DNA of 64,000 bases from Halictus rubicundus. Lineage: Eukaryota; Arthropoda; Insecta; Hymenoptera; Halictidae. A program made the position numbers and the translations under genes. The notes beneath the pieces are model-generated. The model was not told where the DNA came from and did no database searches. It saw only the letters and a program-made list of their open reading frames with translations. Below, piece by piece: positions 1 to 11,942 of this stretch. Positions within the stretch are counted from its first letter, which is position 1, and every line of letters starts with the position of its first letter. The stretch lies in the NCBI RefSeq assembly GCF_050948215.1, contig NC_135161.1, positions 5,527,911 to 5,591,910 on the forward strand, given 5' to 3'.

Positions 1-141
1 GTCCAGGAGACATACCCGAGCCGTGTTATGTTTACACTCCTCGGCGTCCGAGGCCACTCACGGGGTATACCCCGCGGTAGTGGGGATAACTCCACGACGT
101 TTATCATCCAGGCCTTGGCGACATATATAGAGAAATCACTG
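1..141 (-). mobile_element. MITE family A (TA-flanked), cut by window edge
   Basis: Family A is a MITE of about 140-205 bp with ends CAGTGATTTCTC and GAGAATTCACTG, inserted at TA, with conserved interior words such as GTCGCCAAGGCCTGGATG and CGCGGAATTATCCCCACT. This copy is reversed and ends at position 141, followed by TA. Its other end lies outside the window. The TA target suggests Tc1/mariner mobilisation. Confidence 0.8.
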
Positions 142-1053
142 TACTAGTTTATTTGCTACCACTATTTAACGAACTATTGCATAATGTTGCCGTCAAGATG
201 TTTATTTTTTCTTGGGATAAATTTCATCTAAAAGTAAATTTGAATATACAGATAGAAACTGAAGATAGGACTTGAAAGATTAGGTTTGTATCTCTAAATG
301 GTGTACATAATAAACCTGGTGGATTATAATAGTATTTCTGATTAAAATGCAATATAAAATTTGCATTCTGAAATCGGTCATTTTAATTACAACGACCTAA
401 TAGATAAGAATAACTGCGCTGTTGTGCAATCAAAAGTCCGGATAATATTTGTGACCGAGCCTCGTACAAAAATAACGTTCACTTCTTTTCCGGGAAGATG
501 GAGAATGAGCATAGAAATTTCGATTGCGAAGCAAGGGGTTACAAAGCGAGCACCGAAGGGACAATCACAGACGACAGAGTACACTTTTGTCCGAAGATCA
601 AAATCCCAGCGGCAACAGTAAACCTCCGAGAGGACACCGGTTAACACTGAAGCCGAAACACTGAAAGCACGGGAACACCGACTAATATACATTGTAGATC
701 CAAGTGTGAATATTCCGGTCAATGCGATCCTCTCGTCTCGAGATCGCCAACGGAGTTCCAGCTAATCCACAGAGACGACACTCTGGCTGCGTCGACGTTA
801 ACCGTGGCTATACTTATTAATCTCTAACGTAAACTTATACACGCCAGAACATATACGGCGACTCCGAAAACCATCGCCGCGCCGAGTTTCCAAAAATCCT
901 CCACCTTCAAACGATTCCAACTTCGTGGAGAAAAAAGGTCGCACGACAATAATTTTATTTATTAATTTTAATTTTATAATTTTATTCTACTTATTTTTTA
1001 TTATTCATTCACGATCCATCGTTCGTTTTATTCTAATAAATCTCTGTACGCCG
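142..1053. other. CaMKII intron, no recognised feature
   Basis: Mixed-composition intron. I see no exon, RNA gene or repeat shared with the rest of the window. Short open frames here have no family signature. Confidence 0.5.
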
Positions 1054-1568
1054 CACAGTGGGCAATTTGGACAAAATCGGATTCAAAATCCGAAGGAACT
1101 TTCGATAGAAATGAGGTAGAGCGATGAAATTTTTTAAAAATTAAAGCTGAAACTTTGTAGAATATGGGAAAAATAGGGAGATTATTACCATTCAATCATT
1201 TCAACCAAGAAATGATTTCATTAGTTTTGTCACAAAAATCTATTTTTTGCAAAATGTTGAGGTCGTAGACAAATTTTGAGACCAGATTTGAAATCAGCGT
1301 GAAAAAATCTATGGAAAATGATGTATAGCATGTTAAAAAAATATTTTTCCGCGCGTGGTATTGGAAAAACTAAAATTTTCTTGAATTTGTGCGCGTTTAA
1401 CGAATTTTCTCGAGGTTAAAAAACGTTCGTACCACAATCTCTCTATTTTTCCCATATTCTACAAAGTTGCAGCTTTCATTTAAAAAAAATTTCATCGCTC
1501 TACCTCATTCCTATCGAAAGTTCCTTGATTTTGAATCCGATCTTGTCCAAATCGACGGCACCGTGTGC
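1054..1568. mobile_element. Family B long-inverted-repeat MITE, copy 1
   Basis: The element starts with CACAGTGGGCAATTTGG and ends with a degenerate inverse of it. The arms are long: the segment after the left end, including GAGGTAGAGCGATGAAATTT, recurs inverted at about 1480-1510. Two further copies lie at 15068-15576 and 60122-60629. There is no coding capacity. The right end is more diverged than in the other copies. Confidence 0.75.
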
Positions 1569-2100
1569 CGTCGCGGGCAGAAATAATGCGGATAATTTCG
1601 AAAATGACAGCTTCAAATGACTCTGGAAGCTCGGAAAATTTTTTCCGGGAAAACATCTTACATGGATTTGAAGATTGAAGCTTCAACATTTATGACGACA
1701 CCTTGGAAATCGAAGTACGATTTTTTCGGACGTTTTATAGTGGTCCGAGTGGAAGGTGGACCCCCAACTTCGAACGAGGAGGCTCGTTTTTCTGTTCAAA
1801 AAATGGTTTAAAAAAATCGTACATTGATGTTTAGGAGGTCGTTGCAGAGCGGAAGGTCCGATCTTCGAATCCGTGCAAGGTCACGAAAATCTTACGGTGT
1901 TAGACTTTTCGAAAGATCTGTGCCTTCAGTTTCCCAGGTCGCTATATTTTACAAGCGAACGATGGTAGAATAATTAACGATAGAGGAAACAATTAAACAG
2001 GCGCTGAAAGCGAAGTATGAAAGTTCGTGCGACCCTTTCCTACTTGAACATCGAGGATTTTTCGAAAATTCGGTGTGCAATACTTGTCGGAGCAATTGTA
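1569..2100. other. CaMKII intron, no recognised feature
   Basis: Unremarkable intron sequence; nothing supported. Confidence 0.4.
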
Positions 2101-2104
2101 TACA

Positions 2105-2375
2105 CATTTATATCTATATAGAGAGGTAAAGAGAGAGAATATAGAGAAAGAAAGAGAGAGAGAGTGAAAGAGAAAGAGAGAGAAAGTTAGAAATATATAT
2201 ATATATAGTGAGAGAGACCAAGCATTCTTCGTAGCCCAGTCTCTCGACGTATCTGAAATTAAAGTTCCGAAGTGGTCCGACGATTTTCTTCTCCGGAGAA
2301 GAAGAATTAATAAAGGAAAATAAGAGAGAGAGAGAAAAAGAGATAGATAGATAGATAGAGAGAAAGCGGTTAGTG
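2105..2375. repeat. GA-rich simple-sequence tract
   Basis: Interrupted (GA)n, (GATA)n and (AT)n runs. In the minus-strand CaMKII transcript this reads as CU-rich. Open frames here are low-complexity Ser/Leu artefacts. Confidence 0.8.
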
Positions 2376-2587
2376 GTGAACATAGATCGTTCGGGAAACA
2401 AGAAGAGAAAGAAGCCGAACAAGTTAAACAATAAAGACTGGAGTTAGGGGCGGGAGGGGCTCGGTTATGCGGACGTCGCGGGATCGATACCGCTCGCGGG
2501 ATCGATACCGCTCGCGGAAAGTCGCGCTTGAAAATCCGCGACAATAATCTTCGCGGTTCGTCGTTGATCGCGAATTAATCATATATC

Positions 2588-4268
2588 GAGTAGCCCTATA
2601 CGGAGTCTCCCAAGCTTTGGAGGCTCTTATATGGAGTCTATCAAGCTTTGGAGGCCCTTATATGGGTTCACCAACCTTTGGACGCCCTTATATCCAGTCT
2701 ACCAAGCTTTGGAAGCCCTTATACGAAGTCTACCAAGCTTTGGAAGCCCTTATACGAAGTCTACCAAGCTTTGGAAGTTCTTATAGGAGTCCACCAAGCT
2801 TTGGAGGTTCTTATAGGAGTCCACCAACCTTTGGAGGCCCTTATACGGAGTGTACCAAGCTCTGGAGGCCCTTATACAGAATCTACCAAGCCTCGGAGGC
2901 CCTTATATGAGTTCACCAACCTTTGGAGGCCCTTATACGGAGTGTACCAAGCTTTGGAGGCCCTTATACGGAGTCTTCCAAGCTCTGGAGGCCCTTATAC
3001 AGAATCTACCAAGCCTCGGAGGCCCTTATATGAGTTCACCAACCTTTGGAGAACCTTATATGGAGTCTACCAAGCTTTGGTGTCCCTTACACAGAATCTA
3101 CCAAGCTTTAGAGGCCCTTCTATGAATTTACCAAGCTTTGGAGGTCCTTATACGGAGTGTACCAAGCTTTGGAGGCCCTTATACGGAATCTACGAAGCTT
3201 TGAAGCCTTTTATACGGAATCAACCAAGCTTTGGAGACCTTTATAGGAATCCACCAACCTTTGCAGGCCCTTATATAGAATCTACCAAGCTTTGGGGCCC
3301 TTATACGGAGTCCACCAAGCTTTGGAGGCCCTTATACCGAGTCTACCAAGCTTTGGAGGCCCTCACACAGAATCTACCAAGTTTCGGAGGCCCTTATATG
3401 GGTTCACCAACCTTTGGAGGCCCTTATGTGGAGTCTACCAAGCTTTGGAAGCCCTCAAACGAAGTCTGCCAAGGTTTGGAGGGTGTTATAGGAGTCCACC
3501 AAGCTTTGGAGACCTTTATACGGAGTCTCCAAAGCTTTGGGGTCCCTTATATGGAGTTGATCAAGCTTTGGAGGACCTTATACTGACTCTACCAAGCTTT
3601 AACGGCCCTTATACTAACTCTAACAAGCTTTTGAAGCCCTTATACGAAGCGTACCAAGTTTTGGAGTCCCTTATACGGAATCTACCAAGCTTTGGGGCCC
3701 TTATACGGAGTCCACCAAGCTTTGTAGGCCCTTATACGGAGTCTACCAAGCTTTGGAGGCCCTCACACAGAATCTACCAAGCTTCGGAGGCCCTTATATA
3801 GGTTCACCAACCTTTGGAGACCCTTATGTGGAGTTTACCAAGCTTTGGAAGCCCTCAAACGAAGTCTAACAAGGATTGGAGGGTGTTATAGGAGTCCACC
3901 AAGCTTTGGAGGCCCTTATACGGAGTCTCCAAAACTTTGGGGTCCCTTATATGGTGTTGATCAATCTTTGGAGGACCTTATACTGACTCTACCAAGCTTT
4001 AAAGGCCCTTATACTAACTCTAACAAGCTTTGGAAGCCCTTATACGAAGCGTACCAAGTTTTTGAGGCCCTTATACGGAATCTACCAAGCTTTGGAGGCC
4101 GTTATACGCAATCAACCAAGTTTTGGAGGCCTTTATAGGAGTCCACCAACCTTTGGAGGCCTTTGTATGGAGTCTACAAAGCTTTGGAGGGCTTTACATG
4201 GAATCTACCAAGCTTTGGAAGCTCTTATACGGAGTGTACCAAGCTTTGGAGGCCTTTATACGGATTAT
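2588..4268. repeat. 31-bp minisatellite, block 1
   Basis: About 54 tandem copies of a 31-bp unit containing CTACCAAGCTTTGGAGGCCC followed by TTATACGGAGT. Copies diverge moderately, for example CCAACCTTTGG variants. The unit has no stop in the forward frames, and 31 is 1 modulo 3, so overlapping open frames of up to 312 codons appear in all three plus-strand frames. I treat these as non-coding. The core CCAAGCTTTGG is quasi-palindromic. Confidence 0.95.
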
Positions 4269-4912
4269 ATCCGTTGCGTTTTCAACGGTTCCGATTTTCT
4301 CGCCGAGGTTCGTCCCGGGGACTCGTTTCCCCGATGAAAGGGAGTTTCGCGAATCCTCCGGCCTGCGACTTCCCTCTCGCAATTATTCCGGCTTGTTTTG
4401 CGCAACAATGGCGATATTATTGCTGGACGACGACGGTATCGATCGGCGAGTTCCCGCGGCCGAGCCGGCTCGATAATCACTCTGATATCACCGGGTCCCA
4501 ATTAAAAAAGGGGGAAACGGGAACGGGAACGGGAAAGGAGATGGGGTCGAGGAAAGAAAGAAAGAAAGAAAGGGATGAAAGGGGTAACAGGCCAAGGCAT
4601 CCAGTGCTGGAGGGTGCAGTTTCAACGGTGGACACGTTCGATCGGGCGTTTTGCCAGCGTCTTCGGTGGCTGCATCCAAGTTTCCCGGAAAAATTAGGAC
4701 TCTGGGATCTCGGGGTTTGCGGGCACTCCCTGGGTGACGTCTAGGGACGCGCGTGCAATTTCAATCGGAGATCGCTCGACCGATTTTTCACACTAACGGT
4801 TGTTCTCTCGAATTAATCGATCTTCCCCGTGCGTCTATCAAGCTGGAGATATCGGTATCAGTTTTGGACAAAATTTTTATGGAAGTCCAGAGATCATCAA
4901 TATTCGCAGGCC
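4269..4912. other. Unique spacer between minisatellite blocks
   Basis: GC-rich unique sequence with a short (GAAA)n tract near 4555-4575. It separates two blocks of the same 31-bp repeat. I see no coding signature. It may be an insertion that split one array, but I could not identify ends. Confidence 0.5.
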
Positions 4913-5895
4913 TTTGTGAAAGTCCAGCAAGCTTTGGTGGCCCTTATACGGAATCTACCAAGCTTTGGAGGCGCTTATAGGAGTCTACCAAGCTTTGATG
5001 GCCCTTATAGGGAGTCCACCAATCTTTGGAGGCCCTTATACGGGATGTACCAAGTTTTGGAGGCCCTTATACGGGGTCCACCAAACTTTGCCAGCCCTTA
5101 TACGGAGTCTATCAAGGTTTGGAGTCCCTTATACTGATTCTACCAAGCTTTGGAGGCCCTTATATGGAGTCTACCAAGCTTTGGAGGCCCTTATACGGAG
5201 TCCACCAATCTTTGGAGGCCCTTATACGGGATCTACCAAGTTTTGGAGGCCCTTATACGGGGTCCACCAAACTTTGCAAGCCCTTATACGGAGTCTATCA
5301 AGCTTTGGAGGCCCTTATACTGACTCTACCAAGCTTTGGAGGCCCTTATATGGAGTCTACCAAGCTTTGGAGGCCCTTATACGGAGTCCACCAATCTTTG
5401 GAGGCCCTTATACGGGATCTACCAAGTTTTGGAGGCCCTTATACGGGGTCCACCAAACTTTGCAAGCCCTTATACGGAGTCTATCAAGCTTTGGAGGCCC
5501 TTATACTGACTCTACCAAGCTTTGGAGGCCCTTATATGGAGTCTACCAAGCTTTGGAGGCCCTTATACGGAGTCCACCAATCTTTGGAGGCCCTTATACG
5601 GGATCTACCAAGTTTTGGAGGCCCTTATACGGGGTCCACCAAACTTTGCAAGCCCTTATACGGAGTCTATCAAGATTTGGAGGCCCTTATACTGACTCTA
5701 CCAAGCTTTGGAGGCCCTTATATGGAGTCTACCAAGCTTTGGAGGCCCTTATACGGAGTCCACCAATCTTTGGAGGCCCTTATACGGGATCTACCAAGCT
5801 TTGGAGGTCCTTATACTGATTCTACCAAGCTTTGGAGGCCTTTATACGGAGTCTACCAAGCTTTAGAGGTCTATATATCTACCATGCTTCGGAGA
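4913..5895. repeat. 31-bp minisatellite, block 2, with 186-bp higher-order repeat
   Basis: About 31 copies of the same 31-bp unit. From 5015 a six-unit block of 186 bp repeats almost exactly: the landmark TCCACCAATCTTTGG begins at 5015, 5201, 5387, 5573 and 5759, a constant 186-bp step. Near-identity of these blocks indicates recent amplification. Because 186 is divisible by three, open frames of 284 and 308 codons appear; they are repeat artefacts. Confidence 0.95.
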
Positions 5896-6175
5896 CCTTT
5901 CGTACAGATCGAGAAATGTTCCATCAACCTAGAGGACTTGGAACACCGATAGTCTTCGCTGTCAGAATTCCGGAAATAGAAAAAATGTGACAAAAATCTG
6001 TGACGAAACCGATAGTGTGAACAATGGTCCCGCGACATAGTTCGCCTCTTTCATCGTAATCCGAGGGACCGGTCAATGCACCAGCATGCACAAGCGATGG
6101 TACCGATGCACCATGCAACTCTAGGCTGCAAGCAGGACATTTTCAAGGGTTCTGGCCGCTGCAAGCTTTCCAAAT

Positions 6176-6222
6176 ACAGACAGAGACAGAGATAGAGAAA
6201 TAGACAGTCGGAGAAAGAGTGA

Positions 6223-6304
<82 letters not shown>

Positions 6305-6305
6305 G
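6176..6305. repeat. (GA)n microsatellite
   Basis: Long, nearly pure GA run on the plus strand, about 6220-6302, with an impure shoulder. It reads as (CU)n in the CaMKII pre-mRNA. Confidence 0.95.
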
Positions 6306-6399
6306 ATATAGAGTGAAATGAAGAAACGGGGGTGGTGTTCATAAATCCATAACACCGGTGTGACGGTAAATCGTGTCGACGTGGTTCGTGCCGGTGAAA

Positions 6400-7120
6400 G
6401 AGAGATTCTTATGATCGTTTGTGTGTGTATGTGTGTCTCTCTCTCTCTGTACGTGCACGCGTGTATGCGCGCGAGTGTACAGACCTAAGGAACTGACAAC
6501 GGGGATGGTGGTTTCGTTCCCGTGTGGCTAGACTGCGTTGTCGATGCACAAATGGGAACGGGACCAGAAAGAAACAGAGATATAGAGAGTGTAAGATCAA
6601 GAAAGAGAGAGAGTGAGAGAGAGAGAGAGAGAGACGTACAAGGAGAGAATCTTTGGCTAACATTTCCAAGGCACGAGCAGCGTGCTGGCTGGGGAGACAT
6701 ATCTTCTGTGACGACGAGTGTCTGGGTGCACTGTGGACGACCGTGTTTCGAGTTTCCAAAAAGACAGTCAACGAAAACAAAGAAATAAGAGAAAAGAGAT
6801 TCGAAGAAACATCATGGAGAAAGAAAGAAACAGCTTTCTGCTCGCCGACGATGATCGCTTGTAAGCTAATCTAAACACGCTCTAGCTCGCTAATCGCTAC
6901 CGATGAGAATGAGAACGCGAGTCTGAGAAGCGCGGGAAAAGTTTGAAACGCCGGCAAAAAAAAAAAACACGGAGATCCTTTTGTTCAGCGATTTCTAGAC
7001 TCGAACCAGGAAAAAACTAGGAAAAATTGTTGCGATCGAGCTATCTTCGGGACACAAGGATCTCCGAGCGATTAAAAGCTCCCTGTCACCTGCCAACCGG
7101 GCCTCATTATGGCAAACATT
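6400..7120. other. CaMKII intron with short simple repeats
   Basis: Contains a (GT)n/(CT)n patch near 6420-6450, a second GA run near 6601-6634 and otherwise unique sequence. No gene is supported. Confidence 0.5.
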
Positions 7121-7253
7121 CTTAACACTAGATCTACGGGTACGGTAACAGTGATTCTACGTGTTACTTCGCTGCATTAATCTTTTTAGAAACATACATA
7201 CATACAAACAATATATTTGTCCGGATTTAAGCATTTTCTAAATCGGTTGCGAG

Positions 7254-7956
7254 CGAGGGACCATAACTGTTATAATCAAAAAGAAAAAAAGTCATGGAAT
7301 AACAAGTATTTTATCGAGTAAAATCGTATTGGTTACAAATTAGGATTATAAGTAACCGAAAATGTTGCTACAAATAACAGTTATTAGTGTCCAACAAATT
7401 GGATCCTCCAAGATAACTGTTATCGAGGAAGAAAAACTGTCTCGATTTTTTAAAACAATTATCGTTGAGAGAAATTAATTTCGATCACTTATAACAGTTA
7501 TCAACGAGAGAAGTTCATTTCGATCGTTCATAACAGTTATTGACGAATGAAATTTGTAATAGTTATTATTAAATAGTACAACTTTTAAATGGTAGACAAA
7601 CAATTATTTAATCAATTTTTTATTCATAAAATTAATTGCTACAATCAAAATTGAACGCGACAAACATTAGTTTTTACAAATTTTCTCCTGACAAACTTCT
7701 CTCTCTGAAACGAACTTCTCTCATCGATAACTGCTTCGACTAATCGAAACAGTTTTTGAGGATCGAATTTTTTGAACACTAATAACTGTTATTTGTAACC
7801 AAAATGTATAGAAATCGATATTTTTTAATCATTTTGTTCTTCGAATTTTTTTCTTTATATTTTGTGTAGGTTATCTTAAATTTCAATAATAATCGACTGT
7901 TTATTAATGATTTTTATCGTAGAAAATTTTAAAATAACTGTTATTTTTGGTCCCTG
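7254..7956. mobile_element. hAT family copy 1 (short form)
   Basis: Ends are CGAGGGACCATAAC on the left and TTTTTGGTCCCTG on the right. They are flanked by 8-bp near-identical duplications, gttgcgag (7246-7253) and gtcgcgag (7957-7964), the target size of hAT elements. It matches the ends of the copies at 39798-41801 and 47982-50752. It holds only about three units of the 39-bp motif (TTATCAACGAGAGAAGTTCA type) and a decayed piece of the transposase 3' end near 7590-7690. Confidence 0.85.
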
Positions 7957-8004
7957 GTCGCGAGGTATAGAAATTGCATCAAAAATGCATCTTAACGATT
8001 TTAA

Positions 8005-8227
8005 CCCCTTGCACTACAATTTATTTTACGATTGCGATTATTAGAACTTCTTCGATGCCTATAATCTACTGGGAAAAATAGAAAATTTATATTTATTGTA
8101 TAACCACGTGTTCTGCAATGGCTAAATACATATATATATATATTGACTAGGATAAGATAGAATTTTATTTCAATTTCTTCGTCAATGTCTTCGTCACGAG
8201 TCTGACTCGATATTATAGTACAAGGGG
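8005..8227. mobile_element. TTAA-flanked MITE, ends CCCCTTG..ACTA
   Basis: Flanked by TTAA at 8001-8004 and 8228-8231, with inverted ends CCCCTTGCACTA and TAGTACAAGGGG. It is the uninterrupted version of the element that hosts several insertions at 19175-20592. Confidence 0.85.
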
Positions 8228-8269
8228 TTAACGGATGCGAACGAGATAATTTGGTAGTTCTAGTGTTAA

Positions 8270-9146
8270 TTGCAAGCAAAAACGACAACGAAAGCGGTGC
8301 ATCAGCTCGCCTCGGCCCGGTTAGCAGACTAGAAACTAAGCGAGAAGAGAAAAGGAGAAAGATCGGCGACGATCGCTCTGAAAAAAAGAAGCGAGAAAGC
8401 TGTGCGCCAGATCGATCGATCTACAATTCGTCGCGCGCGACTCGATCTTTCCACGACCAAAGCGCATTCGCAGTTTGCGAACTTTGCAAAGTTCCTTGAA
8501 AATCTGTAAAGACACCCTACCGAAAAGCAAGTTGCACCTTCGAAGCTCCGTCGATTGTCTTATCTCGATCTCGATTCCGAAAGGTTCGAACGCGATCGAT
8601 ACTCTCGCGGTTACTCTCTGCGATTACTGTACCGCGCGTCTTTATGCGAAATAAAATGTTTATCAGTTGGCAGAAGATTCTCTTCTCCCGTTGAGAATTT
8701 TAGCACAGAGAAAACTATGATCGCACATTTTACCGACGCTTCCAGTTTCCATCTAGTCAGTTTTGCTATATATCCGCACAAGATTCACAGTATAGTAATC
8801 GCTCTGCTGCACGGTTCGAATCAACCTCTTCAGGGACGCCGGTACACGCGCGCGATTAGTTTTAGTTGTTTCTTGAACGGAAACATTCAGACCTACCGGA
8901 GGACTGTGCGTTACGGAATGGAATTAATTAATTTATTAATTTTCCAGCTGGAAAAAAAATTCTGCTATCGCTTCTTCAACGACTACTGGTCCCTGAAGAA
9001 GTTCAGAGAATTCGACTGGTTCTCCAGCGCTTTTTGATCAAGAAACATCTCCGACGAATGTCGCGAATTTTCGAGTAGCGGTAAAAATTTTGTGCCACGA
9101 TAATCGAACGAAGGTGCACACGGGACTATATACATATATAAATATA
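8270..9146. other. CaMKII intron with an unexplained 160-codon open frame
   Basis: The plus-strand frame 8555-9037 is open for 160 codons and is not made of simple repeats. I recognise no domain, see no upstream splice or promoter signal, and its composition is like the surrounding intron. I do not call it a gene. Confidence 0.35.
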
Positions 9147-10986
9147 CAGGGTGGCCCACATAACTCTGAACAGCTCAATATCTCGAAAACTATGCCATCG
9201 ATTTTAAAGTTCTTAGTCTTAAATTGCATGGAACTGAAGGGCCTTTCTGACTACATAAACGTGAAGTGGCCTCCCTTCGCCTTTAACGTGGGAGGGGAGG
9301 TACCTTTGTAATTTTAAATGGAACCCCCTACAAAATGTTACATATTTAGATTCTACCGGAAAAAACAAGTCAATTTTGTCTGAAACATTTTTTTGTCAGA
9401 TACTTCCATGATGAGATATAACAGTTTGAAGTTTCGAGTTGTGGGTACTTGAAGCGCTCGGAAATAGCGTTATGGAATTATACGCGCTTGAGTCCTTTGC
9501 TTATTCATGAAGAAACACAAACAATAATATTTACAATTCTTGAGTTTGACTCACTTATCTATGAAAACGTTTTCAGTTTAGAGCTGTTATTCAAGCAGTA
9601 ACATTGTGATTATGGCTACTTTTGACACAGAAGTGAATTATGTTATTAACGTTAGGTGAATGCCAAAAAAATTATCGGCGTGCAGCAGTGATGTTTTTTG
9701 AACGTTATGGGATCAAAAAATGTCATGCAACATTTCATAATTTAGAAAAGCGTCACTAATGAAAATAATAGTGCCAGTATTCTTGCTGCAATTACACTAA
9801 ATCCTCATATTAGTCAACGTACACTTGCACAAACATCGCATATTAGTCGTTCATCAATTCAACGAATTTTGAAACGGCAAAAGTATGATCCATATCACAT
9901 GGTTTTATCACAAGAGCTTTCGATAGCAGATTACGATCACCGCGTAAGATTTTGTGAGTGGCTGCAGGGTGTTGTGGAAAACGACTTTTTGTGCAAAATA
10001 CTTTTTTCCGATGAGGCCACTTTTATGAATTCAGGGCATGTAAATAGACATAATCTGCATTATTGGGCCGTGGAAAACCCAAATTGGATGCGATGTGTTC
10101 CCTTTCAACATCGATGGTCTTTAAACGTTTGGTGTGGCCTAATAGGAGATTTTGTGATTGGACCTTATTTTTTTCAAGAAACTGTAACATCTGCAAGTTA
10201 TTGTGATTTCTTAAAAAATCATTTGCCTGCGCTTTTGGAAGATGTGCCACTGCACGTTAGAAGAGAAATGTGGTTCCAACAAGACGGCGCTCCTCCACAT
10301 TTTGCAATCATCACCAGGCAATTTTTGAACGAAAAATTTGGGAACAAATGGATAGGTCGTGGGGGACCTCTTCAATGGCCTCCTCGATCCCCCGATCTAA
10401 CACCATTAGATTTTTTCTTATGGGGATATGTAAAGGACAAAGTAATGTTTGAACCACCGACGACAAAAGAGGATATGAAACAAAGAATACGTGACGCTTG
10501 CGCTTCAGTGACTCCCGAAATGTTAAAAAATGTTAGAACAACTTTGATGTTTCGAGTAAATAAATGTTTACAAGCCCGTGGTGGACATTTTGAACATTTA
10601 ATTTAAAGTACATTTTATTTCTTCACGAATAAGCAAAGGACTCAAGCGCGTATAATTCCATAACGCTATTTCCGAGCGCTTCAAGTACCTACAACTCGAA
10701 ACTTCAAACTGTTATATCTCATCATGGAAGTATCTGACAAAAAAATGTTTCAGACAAAATTGACTTGTTTTTTCCTGTAGAATCTAAATATGTAACATTT
10801 TATAGGGGGTTCCATTTAAAATTATAAAGGTACTTCCCCTCCCCCGTTAAAAGGGAAGGGAGGCCACTTCACGTTTATGTAGTCAGAAAGGCCCTTCAGT
10901 TCCATGCAATTTAAGACTAAGAACTTTAAAATCGATGGCATAGTTTTCGAGATATTGAGCTGTTCAGAGTTATGTGGGCCACCCTG
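9147..10986 (+). mobile_element. Tc1/mariner-superfamily transposon with 369-bp inverted repeats
   Basis: Bounded by TA (9145-9146 and 10987-10988), it starts CAGGGTGGCCCACATAACTC and ends with the inverse. The inverted repeats extend about 369 bp each side (9147-9515 and 10618-10986) with few mismatches. The interior encodes a transposase, in plus orientation, whose N-terminal part is broken. Long arms of this kind will fold into a hairpin in RNA read from either strand. Confidence 0.92.
9612..10606 (+). pseudogene. Tc1/mariner-type transposase, N-terminus broken, catalytic part open
   Basis: DDE transposase that would cut and paste the surrounding element at TA sites. The catalytic half is one open frame (from 9746; first ATG at 9869, 245 codons). 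It carries three acidic motifs: SDEATF, QQDGAPPHF and SPDLTPLDFFLWG. Counting from the second Asp to the Asp of PLDFF gives 41 intervening residues, as in the DD41D branch; this is my count, not an alignment. Upstream, in other frames, remnants of the helix-turn-helix part remain (ECQKNYRRAAVMFFERYG), with stops near 9658 and 9743. The start at 9612 is inferred from an ATG followed by ATFDTEVNY. Hence a pseudogene, although the C-terminal frame ending in GGHFEHLI is intact. Confidence 0.88.
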
Positions 10987-11038
10987 TATATAGAGAGAGA
11001 AAGAGACAAAAGAGAGTGACAGAAAGAGAGACGGTGGT

Positions 11039-11485
11039 GGTCGCCGCGATTCCGGCTCTCGCCGATTCGAGAGGCCATCGAATTGGCGACACACGTCGAT
11101 CCTACCGCGTGTCTGACCAATTCGAGGTCGTACTACTTGCTCCCACGTTTCGCCCACGTGGAGACTCCTCCGAAAAATCTGACGAAAAATCTCGCGCGAA
11201 ATCCCCTGATCGATCATCCCCTGAACCGTTTCATCGATTTCCCTCGCGTCTACGGCGCCTGCTACCTTGCCCACAAGTGACACGGAGAAACAATAATCGC
11301 AAACGCAAAGACCGAAAACGGCGCGCGATCCTAATCGCTCTCGATCCTAAGTGCCAGAGAGGGAGAGGTCGGGATGGAGGAATGATCGTGTGAGACCGGG
11401 TCTGTTAAATATTTCGCAACGAGATACAATATCAGATGAGCCGGAAAGCCTGAGAAATGATGCTAGGTGTCCGAGTCGAACGGTA
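11039..11485. other. GC-rich intron segment with open frames on both strands
   Basis: A minus-strand frame (11283 down to about 11040) reads as plausible protein for some 80 codons (containing EIDETVQGMIDQGISREIF), but it runs into transposon sequence, and the plus strand is open too. No family or splice context is recognised, so no gene is called. Confidence 0.3.
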
Positions 11486-11889
11486 GTATGCGAATTCATG
11501 TGAACACACCAACGTTTTTAACGTCTTATTAGTTTTATAAAGTCGGCAACCATGTCGGTGGTAGCGGCCATTTTGTGGTGCGTTTGATGAACCAGTCTGT
11601 GCTGATTTGTTGAGAGGCATTGGCGTGTCCTTAGTGGATAAGTCCACAAACAAATTACAAAAAAAAAAAAATCAAATGAATCATCAATGAATGAATCATT
11701 TTGTCAAATTACATAATTTACAAATTATTACATAATTACATAATTCCACACGTCAATACCTCTCAATAGGTCAGCACAGACTAGTTCATCAAACGTACAA
11801 CAAAATGGCCGCTACCACTGTCATGTTACCAACTTCAAAAAACTAATAAGACATTAAAAATATTGGTTGGCTCACATTAATTCGCACAC
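11486..11889. mobile_element. TA-flanked MITE with about 140-bp arms
   Basis: TA at 11484-11485 and 11890-11891. Ends are GTATGCGAATTCATGTGA and the inverse of GTGTGCGAATTAATGTGA. The arms share GTGGTAGCGGCCATTTTGT and run about 140 bp each, with an AT-rich loop in between. There is no coding potential. Confidence 0.85.
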
Positions 11890-11942
11890 TAAGGCACATA
11901 CATACTCTCCCTGCCTCACAAGTCGAGACTGGTTAGGGGTTT

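Larger units (their letters stand above)
7126..8265. mobile_element. TTAA-flanked MITE hosting two nested elements
   Basis: TTAA at 7122-7125 is followed by CACTAGATCTACGGG. At the far end GGTAGTTCTAGTG precedes TTAA at 8266-8269. The TTAA duplication and CACTAGA termini point to a piggyBac-type element, by analogy with that superfamily. Its body is interrupted by a hAT copy (7254-7956) and by another TTAA element (8005-8227). Confidence 0.75.

Noticed and set aside
2617..5952. Open frames of 284-312 codons across the 31-bp repeat
   Set aside because: They exist in all three plus-strand frames at once and consist only of the repeat. No start context, splice signals or non-repeat coding part.
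6121..6355. Ser/Leu-rich frames across GA tracts
   Set aside because: Pure translation of a microsatellite.
10822..11283. 153-codon minus-strand frame
   Set aside because: About half is the terminal repeat of the transposon ending at 10986; the remainder is open on both strands and unrecognised.
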